The notes beneath the pieces are model-generated. The model was not told the origin of the DNA, did no database searches, and worked only from the letters and a program-made list of their open reading frames with translations. A stretch of DNA of 34,547 bases from Anaerolineales bacterium (lineage in GTDB: Bacteria > Chloroflexota > Anaerolineae > Anaerolineales > Villigracilaceae): contig JABFSL010000090.1 of assembly GCA_013140605.1 (NCBI GenBank), positions 1-34,547 on the forward strand, in the 5' to 3' direction. Positions 8,343-15,678 of this stretch are shown here, one piece after another. Every line of letters begins with the position of its first letter. Position 1 is the first letter of the stretch. The position numbers were made by a program, and so were the translations under genes.

Positions 8343-8462
8343 AGACCTGACAGGTTTCGGCAGAAGTCCGATCAACCAGCATGACTTTGATTCACAGCAT
8401 CCGAATCGACACGCGCCACGATAAAACACTTCGACACGCTCAGCGCAATGCCTGTCAGGTCT
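8343..8462. repeat. 12-bp inverted repeat AGACCTGACAGG / CCTGTCAGGTCT around an AT/GC-mixed core
   Basis: Bases 8343-8354 are the exact reverse complement of 8451-8462. The interior contains CTTCGACACGCTCAG (8430-8442 area), which resembles another dispersed bacterial repeat. With 8091-8303 this fills the 372-bp gene-free stretch between the ATPase and the NLR-like gene. I see no coding sequence in it. Confidence 0.7.
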
Positions 8463-8465
8463 TTT

Positions 8466-11400
8466 TCATCTTTTCATCGTCTCTTCAATCTCCGCAATCA
8501 ACCCTTTTGTTTTATCTTCCTGATCCTTCGCCCGCCCCCCGTATGACTCGAAATTGCGCAGCGCGGCGCGGGCGTAGAGCAGCGCGTCAGAGAGACGTCC
8601 GTTTTGGGAGAGCATGATGGCAAGATTTCTTTGTGTAACTCCTGCATGATATAAGTCGCCAGCCGTCTCAAAGAACTTAGCGGCATTGTTGTAATGGTTC
8701 AGCGCGCGTTCCAAATCGCCTGCGTTTTTGTAAATTATGCCAAGTTGATTATGCACCGTAGCGAGGTCAATCACGGCGTCGAGCGGTAGGAGGGCGAGGG
8801 CTTGCTGGCAGTAATCTGCGGCGGCGTTGAGATGTTTCAATAATTCTTCTTCCGTTTTCTCATCTTTCTTTGATTTGAATCGCTCGAAGGCAATGTCGCC
8901 AAGTGTAATTAATCCTTTACCGCGATTTAATCGGTCAACGTCAGGAAGTAAATCTAATCCACGTTGATACCAGCGCTCGGCTTCGTCCAGATTCCGCAGG
9001 GCAGGCAGGTCTTTGTAGGCGTGTCCGAGGTTGAAGGCAGTAACAGCAGCGATAGAATTGTCGCCAATGGCTTGGATAATTTCAAAGGTCTCCTGATAAG
9101 ACTTGACGCAATTAGGTTGACCCATTTCCCGTTGGATTTCGCCGAGTCCATGCAATGAAGTGCCCAAATTCCGCAAGGTATTTTTCTCCGCAGCACTCAA
9201 CGATTCCGCTGGGCGGACTAGCAAGGAGGCTGCACGGCGGCGTTCCCATTTCACACGCAACCGTTGAAGCGGCTCGGCTTCTACCAAGTTGCGCTCTTCC
9301 CTTGCGAGACCCACTCGAAATTCCGTGACAAACCCCCACTGCTCCTCACGCCCAGACAGGGGTAAATCATCCGCGCCGACGAAGTCTGGCACAATCTCCT
9401 CTACCAACCGTTTCCACTCAGCGCGGCGTCCCGTGTGGCTGTAGAGTTTGCGTAGTCCCTGCATGGCGTTGATGAGCGCGTCCCACCATTCATGCTGGCG
9501 CGCCAATGAACGCGCGTGCAGGAGATTAGGCTCCTCTCTACGCAGGGGCGCGATCACGTCCCGGTTGCCGCCTTCGTATTGCCAGAAATAATAATTACTG
9601 AGTTCGCCCATAGATTCGACGAAGGCACGGAGAGCGACCATGGACGATGGACGGTGGACGATGGTTCCATCGTCTGCGGTCAATGGTCTATCGTCCCCAG
9701 CGGGATAGTATTGCTCAAAGAGCGAGCGGAAGAACCACGGCAGGGCGGGGTGGATGGTGTAGTAGCCGCCGCCGTGCGCAGTCAGCAAGCCGATGTCCGC
9801 GGCTTTGTCTAAAATGGCAGTGCCTGTTTCGTTCGTAAAATCTTTATGACCTAATCCCCAGTCACCATTTTGAGGGTTTAGCATTATTCGTAATGTGGGT
9901 ACATAGACAAATCCCTGAAAGAAATGCAGGAGCGCGAGAACTTTGCGTTCGTCTTCATTGAAGGCTTGCTCGAAGCCGTAACTGAGCGAAGCGCCCAGCG
10001 ATTTCGAGCGTCCTTCGCTGGCTTCGTCGTCAAAGGCGGTCTCGCCGTTATGCAGTTTCTCCAAATACGTGTTTACTTGTGTACTTGTCTCCAGTCCGTC
10101 GCGCAGCGCCTGTCCAACCATGACGGTGATGGTCAACGGGTTGCCCTGCGTAAAGCGCAGCAGGGGCAGCCAGTCCTTCACGTCGGCGATCCGTTTGCCC
10201 TGTTTATCTGCAAGGGCGCGGGTCAGGCGCACGCGTTCCTGCATGGGCATGGGCGGCAGGGTCACGCGCTTGGGGATGTCGCCCAGCCATTCGCGTTCGT
10301 CACGGCGCGAGGTCAGCAGGAATTTGGTCTTGCTTTGCGCGGTCACAATTTGCAGGAAGGTGCGCAACTCGCGCTGTTCGCTCAAACTCCACGCCGAATC
10401 CGCGCCCGCAGGGAAGCCGTTGACAGGCTCGACGTTATCCCAGATCCACAGCGGGGGAATCTGCTTGAAGATTTGCAGGGTCAGGTTCAGGCGGTCTTCG
10501 TCGCTCAGCGCCAACCACTGGATGTTGTTCTGTTCCAGCACGGGACGATACGTTTCCTCCACCGTAGAAAGGATCTGTGTGAATGGTTTGTATTGCTCGA
10601 AGGATGTGAACAGGATGGGTCCGCGCAACCCGCCTGTCTGCGCATACCAGCGCGCGAACTCGGCGGCGGTCATCGTCTTGCCGCTGCCTGCGTAGGCATT
10701 TAGCAACACAACCGATTGCGTATCGAAAGCGCGGTCAAGCGCGAGGATGGTTTCATCGCGTCCGAAAAATCCGACGTCGGGACGCGGGAGGTTATCCTCC
10801 GCGCGGGTGGATTTTGACAAATCAATTTTGATCGGCGCCGCGGATTCGCTGCGCGCGAACAATTGAATCGGCGCGGCTTCATACGCCACAGGCACCGACC
10901 AATCCTGCAAGGCGATGGGGTCGAAGGCGATCTCGCGCAGCGGCTGGGCGGCGAGTTGCTTGCGTCCCATGCTGACGGCTTCGCCGAGTCCCTGCCCGCT
11001 GGCGAGTGCGGCATACAAATCCGCCACGAATTGGGCGGCGGTCACCACGTACACGTTGTACCGCATTGCGACCACGCCCGCCACGCCCTCGTTCATCACC
11101 TCCTGCGCCAGCGAACCAAAGGCCCGCACCTGCGAATGAAAATCACTTACTTCTTCGCCACTTTTTTGCTCGTGAATATCAGCGTGCGCAGAACGACAAG
11201 CATTGAGAATCAAAACAGGAACATCGGTCTCCACCAAAAGGTTTCCAAGCGAGGGGCCGTCGATCAACTCACCATTCTGCTCTGCCTTGGGGTTTTCAAA
11301 AATCAGGTAACCGTGAGTCCCTTCACGGGGAGCGCCAAATACCAACATTCCCAAATGCTTCATAATTCTTTCCAAAGCATCTTTAGCAGATTCAAGATAT

Positions 11401-12923
11401 GCGCCATGCCCATCAAAATGCACAATGTGATAAGGCTTTCCTTTGGCTTTTGCATCCCTCAAAACTTTTCCCAATTGTTCGAACGTGGGTGGACGCAAAA
11501 CTTCAAGTTCGAATCTTTCACGCGCTTCTTCGCTAAGTCCCTTCAACAAGCGGCTGGCGACAGACCGAAATGGCACATCTTCCCTTCCGCCTGGTCTACA
11601 GATAACTAAAAGAATACGAACTTTGTCAACCGTTTGAGCGCGCTCCGCTTTTCTGGCTGCTGAATAATGCGCACGCACGAAAGAGTTTGCCCGCAGCGCA
11701 ATTGTTGAATCAGTTTGAGGGTCGCGCAGCAATTCCCACGGAAGAGCGACAGCTCCTTTCACATCAGTCACGATTTCAACGCGAGTGTCATCCAATTTAT
11801 CTTCAATTTTTGCCCATAAGCGGGAAGCCTGTGTGCTCTTAAAAAGCAAATTGAATAAGTCGTTGCCAAGTTCACTCATACGCTTCTCAACTCGCTCGGC
11901 AATTTTAGGAGCAGGGTCAAGTGGATATTGCAGGTAATCTTCCAAATACCAACGAATGTCGGCTCGATCAGAATCATCAAATTTGAATTCGAATTTTACA
12001 GGCGTTGATTGATGAGAGCCGTCATCGTCATCAATGGAAATGTCAACGCGATAATGATCTTCGCCTTCAAGATTTTGTGTGAAGCGGAGTGTTGGTTTTT
12101 TGCGGGATTCATTTGGCTGAACCTGAACACTCGCACTTTGGATTTCTTGTTTGATTAAGGGCGTTCCTTTTCGAAGTCCAACCTTTTGAAGAACATGCAA
12201 AACAAATTCTGCGGCATTCCTGCCAGCCAATTCCTGATACTTTCCTTTGTTTCTGCTTTTATTTCCATCGCCCCAATCTGAAATCGCTTTTACTAAAATC
12301 CAATCAACCTTTTTATCCTGACAGGCCACATACAATCCCCTGCCTTCCATCTCGCCGCCAATCGCCTCTGGAGCCAGGCCAAGAAGTTCGTCGCGAAACT
12401 CCAAATTGTCAATCAGTTTTTCCCCTGTTAAAACTGATCCGATATGTACCGTCTGACCTTTCCAATATAATTCAGCGCTTCGAAACGTATCAAACAACCA
12501 GGGTGAGCAATGGGGTCGGTCGTCTCGCAGAATGACATTATCTGTCACTCCCCTACCTGATTTTTTCGTGCTTACTTTTTGAAAGTCATAAGGGATTAAT
12601 TGTCTGGCTACGAGGATGTCGCCAATCGCTTGTTTCTTGTCATTTACGCCAAAGGCTATTCCCACCATAACGACTGCGTCAGGAGCAAGTGCTTCAACCC
12701 CCTTTTGTACTGTTTGTAACGCAGACCCAAGTCCGCCTGCTCCCATTTCTGATTGAACAAGGCAGGTTCGCGTCCCATTGACAGTACCGAGATCATGATA
12801 TGTCTTGTCACCAATCGGTATAGGATTTGCATCCTTACCCGTTGCAGCACGAAAAACTTCGAAGACCGATGTAGTCTCAACTTTTGTAACCGTAACAATG
12901 AGCAGGTCAGTTTCCATAGCCAC
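8466..12923 (-). CDS. NLR-like protein: PNP/nucleosidase - CHAT protease - NB-ARC NTPase - TPR
   Basis: The 1,485-residue multidomain protein reads in order as follows. Residues 5-245 are a nucleoside phosphorylase/MTAN-like domain, with the E191-M-E193 substrate motif and D216 in ISDWGD. Residues 280-400 form a linker typical of CHAT proteins. Residues 400-690 are a CHAT caspase-like protease, with H506 in HFDGHG and C576 in LNACRSA. Residues 715-1060 are a STAND/NB-ARC-like NTPase, with Walker A AYAGSGKT (K749, T750; the usual first Gly is Ala), Walker B LWIWD (D829), LLTSRRDE and the GNPL motif. A winged-helix-like region follows, then TPR repeats at about 1245-1480. The pattern matches a sense-and-kill switch in which TPRs detect a trigger, the NTPase oligomerises, and nucleosidase and protease fire. 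The start may be GTG (12923) or the ATG two codons on (12917). The gene stands alone, with no obvious partners. Confidence 0.88.
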   Translation of the reverse strand: MAMETDLLIVTVTKVETTSVFEVFRAATGKDANPIPIGDKTYHDLGTVNGTRTCLVQSEMGAGGLGSALQTVQKGVEALAPDAVVMVGIAFGVNDKKQAIGDILVARQLIPYDFQKVSTKKSGRGVTDNVILRDDRPHCSPWLFDTFRSAELYWKGQTVHIGSVLTGEKLIDNLEFRDELLGLAPEAIGGEMEGRGLYVACQDKKVDWILVKAISDWGDGNKSRNKGKYQELAGRNAAEFVLHVLQKVGLRKGTPLIKQEIQSASVQVQPNESRKKPTLRFTQNLEGEDHYRVDISIDDDDGSHQSTPVKFEFKFDDSDRADIRWYLEDYLQYPLDPAPKIAERVEKRMSELGNDLFNLLFKSTQASRLWAKIEDKLDDTRVEIVTDVKGAVALPWELLRDPQTDSTIALRANSFVRAHYSAARKAERAQTVDKVRILLVICRPGGREDVPFRSVASRLLKGLSEEARERFELEVLRPPTFEQLGKVLRDAKAKGKPYHIVHFDGHGAYLESAKDALERIMKHLGMLVFGAPREGTHGYLIFENPKAEQNGELIDGPSLGNLLVETDVPVLILNACRSAHADIHEQKSGEEVSDFHSQVRAFGSLAQEVMNEGVAGVVAMRYNVYVVTAAQFVADLYAALASGQGLGEAVSMGRKQLAAQPLREIAFDPIALQDWSVPVAYEAAPIQLFARSESAAPIKIDLSKSTRAEDNLPRPDVGFFGRDETILALDRAFDTQSVVLLNAYAGSGKTMTAAEFARWYAQTGGLRGPILFTSFEQYKPFTQILSTVEETYRPVLEQNNIQWLALSDEDRLNLTLQIFKQIPPLWIWDNVEPVNGFPAGADSAWSLSEQRELRTFLQIVTAQSKTKFLLTSRRDEREWLGDIPKRVTLPPMPMQERVRLTRALADKQGKRIADVKDWLPLLRFTQGNPLTITVMVGQALRDGLETSTQVNTYLEKLHNGETAFDDEASEGRSKSLGASLSYGFEQAFNEDERKVLALLHFFQGFVYVPTLRIMLNPQNGDWGLGHKDFTNETGTAILDKAADIGLLTAHGGGYYTIHPALPWFFRSLFEQYYPAGDDRPLTADDGTIVHRPSSMVALRAFVESMGELSNYYFWQYEGGNRDVIAPLRREEPNLLHARSLARQHEWWDALINAMQGLRKLYSHTGRRAEWKRLVEEIVPDFVGADDLPLSGREEQWGFVTEFRVGLAREERNLVEAEPLQRLRVKWERRRAASLLVRPAESLSAAEKNTLRNLGTSLHGLGEIQREMGQPNCVKSYQETFEIIQAIGDNSIAAVTAFNLGHAYKDLPALRNLDEAERWYQRGLDLLPDVDRLNRGKGLITLGDIAFERFKSKKDEKTEEELLKHLNAAADYCQQALALLPLDAVIDLATVHNQLGIIYKNAGDLERALNHYNNAAKFFETAGDLYHAGVTQRNLAIMLSQNGRLSDALLYARAALRNFESYGGRAKDQEDKTKGLIAEIEETMKR
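9636..9696. repeat. in-frame heptamer repeat (GGACGRT) inside the NLR-like gene
   Basis: Three heptamers GGACGAT, GGACGGT and GGACGAT (9642-9662) are followed by an inverted, diverged set (ATCGTCT, GCGGTCA, ATGGTCT, ATCGTCC) to 9696. It encodes about residues 1076-1096 (ADDGTIVHRPSSM) between the NTPase and TPR regions. A low-complexity period-7 tract here looks inserted rather than part of the fold. Confidence 0.75.
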
Positions 12924-13038
12924 CTTTTTATCGGAACAAAATGTTTATTGAAGAGAATGGGAAAAATGTTGTAATTCCCTGTTTTCTGTGGATGGGAGTA
13001 TTCTACGACAAAACAATACAAAAAAGGTATTGGAAATA

Positions 13039-14184
13039 TTACAATGCTCTCTCCAAAATCTCCCTCAACTCTTCATCACTCAACACAATCGGATTCCCCT
13101 TCGTACTGCTCGCCTTCATCGTCTTCTCCACCGCTTCTGAGAAACGCTCACTCGCCATTCCATAGATCGAAAGCGCGGGAATATTCAAATCACGCACCAA
13201 GTCACTCACCCACTGAACACCATCAAACGCGGTTGCATTTTTATTGCCCGTTAATATCTGCGCCACTTCAACATAACGCGCAAGCGCTGGATGATTTGGT
13301 TCGCGCGAAATCATTGCTTTGAGATTCGCGTCCATCACCAGTGGAAGCAACTTCGCGCAGATCGCTCCATGCGGCGCGTGCAGCATCCCGCCCAGCGGAC
13401 CTGCGAATCCGTGCACTGCTCCAAGAGCGGAGTTGGCAAGCGCCATTCCGCCAAACAGACTCGCCAAAGACATTCCTGCACGCGCTTCCTGATCCGCGCC
13501 ATTTTCATATGCGCGCCTCAATGAGCGCGCCGCGTGACGAATCCCTTCACGGCAAATCGCATCCGTCATCGGGTTGGCTTTGACCGAGACGAACGGCTCG
13601 ATCAACTGCGTCAGCGCATCCAGTCCCGTGCTGGCGGTGATGGCGGGCGGCAGAGAGTAAGTCAACTCAGGGTCAACCAGCGCCACACTTGGCAGCATCA
13701 ACGGGCTGCGCAGGCTCACCTTCACCCCATGCACAGGCGACTCCAGCACCGCGTTGCGCGTCACCTCCGTTCCCGTGCCCGCCGTGGTTGGGATGGCAAT
13801 ATACGTCAGCGGCGCGTGGATCAACGCCTGCGCCCTGCCAACCACTTCAAGATAATCCATCACATCGCCGGGGTTCGTGGCCAGCGCGGCGATCGCCTTG
13901 CCCGCGTCCAACACACTGCCGCCGCCGAGGCCGATCACCATGTCACAGCCGCGCACGGCATACACGCCTTCACGCGCCACGTCTACAGTCGGCTCGCCAT
14001 GAACTTCAAACTCGTGGATGTCTACCCCGGAAAGAATCTCCCTCACACGCGGAATCGCATCTGATGATTTTCCCGTCACCAATAGCAGACGCTTCGCACG
14101 CCCCTTGAGTTGGTCACCCAATCCATTTAATTTCCCCGCCCCGAAGATGATGCGGTTCGCCGTGGCAAATTCAAAGGAAGGCAT
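13039..14184 (-). CDS. iron-type (group III) alcohol dehydrogenase family protein
   Basis: The 381-residue protein is full length for Fe-ADH/DHQ-synthase-like dehydrogenases. The N-terminal NAD(P)-binding half has GLGGGSVLD (85-93) and PTTAGTGTE (132-140). The C-terminal helical half carries the metal site. Compared with E. coli FucO, the ligand Asp is kept (D189 in LDALTQ) and so are two His (H258 in VHG, H272 in PHG). The ligand usually four residues after the Asp is Gln193 instead of His, and the second His of HGxAH is Gly262. The enzyme may therefore bind metal differently or belong to a subgroup such as maleylacetate-reductase-like enzymes. It is the last gene of a four-gene operon, 3 nt after the ABM gene. 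Confidence 0.88.
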   Translation of the reverse strand: MPSFEFATANRIIFGAGKLNGLGDQLKGRAKRLLLVTGKSSDAIPRVREILSGVDIHEFEVHGEPTVDVAREGVYAVRGCDMVIGLGGGSVLDAGKAIAALATNPGDVMDYLEVVGRAQALIHAPLTYIAIPTTAGTGTEVTRNAVLESPVHGVKVSLRSPLMLPSVALVDPELTYSLPPAITASTGLDALTQLIEPFVSVKANPMTDAICREGIRHAARSLRRAYENGADQEARAGMSLASLFGGMALANSALGAVHGFAGPLGGMLHAPHGAICAKLLPLVMDANLKAMISREPNHPALARYVEVAQILTGNKNATAFDGVQWVSDLVRDLNIPALSIYGMASERFSEAVEKTMKASSTKGNPIVLSDEELREILERAL

Positions 14185-14187
14185 GCG

Positions 14188-14493
14188 TTACCAGCCCGCA
14201 TCCTCAGGGAATAAATTTTTATACTTCACTCCCTGGCGCGCATCCGACATCATCTCTGCGACCGTGTCGCGCCAGAGTGCGTAGTGCGCGGTCTCTCTAT
14301 GGGCTGCGGGAGCATCGGCGGTTTTGTAAACTTCAACAAGGATAAATCTCGTTGGGTCATCCTCCTGCTGAACCACATCAAAGCGCGCGATGCCGGGCTC
14401 TTTGACACTTTCCCTGGCATTCTCAAGGGTCGCTTTCATAAAAGCATCCAGGGATTGGGATTTGACATGCACATACACCAGAACGATTTGCAT
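14188..14493 (-). CDS. ABM-domain protein (LsrG/YgiN-like monooxygenase)
   Basis: The 101-residue single-domain protein has the dimeric ferredoxin-like ABM fold pattern: an opening beta strand [11 protein letters not shown], a helix [25 protein letters not shown], a strand [11 protein letters not shown], then [13 protein letters not shown] with the His and Trp that line the pocket in this family. The closest well-known relatives are LsrG (phospho-AI-2 isomerase) and YgiN (quinol monooxygenase). These small cofactor-free enzymes act on quinols, phospho-sugars or reactive carbonyls. The start has a strong AAAGGAGC SD. It is co-transcribed with the LysE exporter gene (16 nt upstream) and the Fe-ADH gene (3 nt downstream), suggesting a shared aldehyde or quinone substrate (inference). 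Confidence 0.85.
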   Translation of the reverse strand: MQIVLVYVHVKSQSLDAFMKATLENARESVKEPGIARFDVVQQEDDPTRFILVEVYKTADAPAAHRETAHYALWRDTVAEMMSDARQGVKYKNLFPEDAGW

Positions 14494-14509
14494 TTGAAGC
14501 TCCTTTCAC

Positions 14510-15121
14510 TTATCCATAAAAGAATCCAAGCCACAATTGATATAACCCGAAACAGAATAAAGCGATGGCCGAAATTCCCAATAATATTCGATTGAATTTC
14601 GGTCCCAACTTTGCGGCAGTGCCAAAGATGAGAATGATCGCGGCCAGACTGGGAATCAAAGTCACATAAAACCCTAATAGAAAACCAATCCCGTTGACTG
14701 GGGTTTCGCGCCAGCCCTTGAGCAAGATCGGACCCGTCACCAATGTCCAAAAAATATACGGACCGGGGCTGAGCGCATTCATCAATGCCGCCTTGAGGAT
14801 GCTCTGCTGAGTTCCTGTTTCAACAGCGGGAAGATGCGAATCAAAATTCTTCCATGAATTATACGTGCCATACGCGAGATATAAGATAAATAATCCGCCC
14901 GCGATATAGAGAATTTTTTCAAGCCACGCAGGCACCTGACTGAGCACCAGCACGCAGATCAAAATGATCGGACCATCACTGACAAGCGGAGCAAGCGCGG
15001 CGGGCAGAGTCCGCTTCCAGCCGCGGGTTAATGTTTGGGAGATGAGGTAGGTTTGGAATGGTCCCGGTTGTGACGCGGCGGCGAGTCCATATCCAATGCC
15101 TTGAAACAAGTAAATCCACAT
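14510..15121 (-). CDS. LysE/RhtB-family exporter
   Basis: The 203-residue membrane protein has about six helices. It carries the family features: GYGLAAASQPGPFQTYLISQTL near the N-terminus (usual motif GxxxGxxPGPxxxxxxxxxxxxG), LAYGTYNSW in the middle, and ALMNALSPGPYIFWTLVTGP (the second Asn-x-x-x-PGP repeat). LysE-type carriers export amino acids and related small metabolites across the cytoplasmic membrane. It lies between the PPOX gene (3 nt upstream) and the ABM gene, so it is probably the efflux component of this redox operon. The substrate is not predictable from sequence. Confidence 0.85.
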   Translation of the reverse strand: MWIYLFQGIGYGLAAASQPGPFQTYLISQTLTRGWKRTLPAALAPLVSDGPIILICVLVLSQVPAWLEKILYIAGGLFILYLAYGTYNSWKNFDSHLPAVETGTQQSILKAALMNALSPGPYIFWTLVTGPILLKGWRETPVNGIGFLLGFYVTLIPSLAAIILIFGTAAKLGPKFNRILLGISAIALFCFGLYQLWLGFFYG

Positions 15122-15124
15122 ACA

Positions 15125-15613
15125 TTAATCTTCAAACACAAACTTGGTCGGGTTCTCGAAGAACTTGGTCCACGCGAGGCATTGGCGCGGAGTGAATACA
15201 TACAAGCCGCCTTCATCCCATTGATCTGGCTTCGGCGCGTATCCGTCAGATTCGTATTTGGCGCAGTATGCTGCCGATAGCCGCTGGGCAAATTCGAGGT
15301 CAGGTTTGGAAGCGGGTTGTGATGTCCCATCCATGATGACCACATCATTTCCGCTTTCGAGGTGCAAGGTCACATTTGAATTTTTTTCAAGATTGCGGGC
15401 GTGGCGTGTTTCGGGACTGCCGTCATAATACAGTTTGCCATCCAGATACGCACCCCAGCGCGGGACCACATGCGGGCGTCCATCTGGATAAACCGAGCAC
15501 AGCCAGTAATTGACTGACTCGACCAGCCGCTTTTCCACATGTTCCCACGGAACTTCGGAGATCGGGTTGTCCACATATCCCTTTGGGAGTTTTGGCCGTA
15601 AAACTTTAGGCAT
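15125..15613 (-). CDS. PPOX-class (pyridoxamine 5'-phosphate oxidase-like) flavin/F420-binding protein
   Basis: The 162-residue split-barrel protein has the typical YWLCSVYPDGRPHVVPRWGAYLDGKLYY start, where the strand-turn-strand binds a flavin-type cofactor. SPETRHARNLEKNSNVTLHLESG follows, in which the Arg/Lys-Asn segment contacts phosphate. The C-terminal ends in a Trp/Phe-rich strand (LAWTKFFENPTKFVF). Proteins of this size in Chloroflexota and Actinobacteria are often F420- or FMN-dependent reductases rather than true PdxH. It has a strong AAGGAG SD and is the first gene of the operon PPOX - LysE - ABM - Fe-ADH. Confidence 0.85.
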   Translation of the reverse strand: MPKVLRPKLPKGYVDNPISEVPWEHVEKRLVESVNYWLCSVYPDGRPHVVPRWGAYLDGKLYYDGSPETRHARNLEKNSNVTLHLESGNDVVIMDGTSQPASKPDLEFAQRLSAAYCAKYESDGYAPKPDQWDEGGLYVFTPRQCLAWTKFFENPTKFVFED

Positions 15614-15678
15614 ATTTATTCTCCTTTCTGTTATGTCACAAGTGTCGCTCCGCTAAAAAGAACATTGCATAAGGCAAT

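Noticed and set aside
7850-8429. Minus-strand ORFs across the ATPase 3' end and repeats
   Set aside because: Their low-complexity translations (LLLTSYF repeats) come from the heptamer array and the dispersed palindrome.
9924-10703. 259-codon plus-strand ORF (also 10069-10695 and 10863-11609)
   Set aside because: These are antisense to the NLR-like gene, whose domains and motifs are continuous across them. The plus-strand translations show no family features.
13534-14064. 176-codon plus-strand ORF
   Set aside because: It lies antisense to the Fe-type dehydrogenase, whose motifs are intact. His/Arg-rich translation is typical of a shadow frame.
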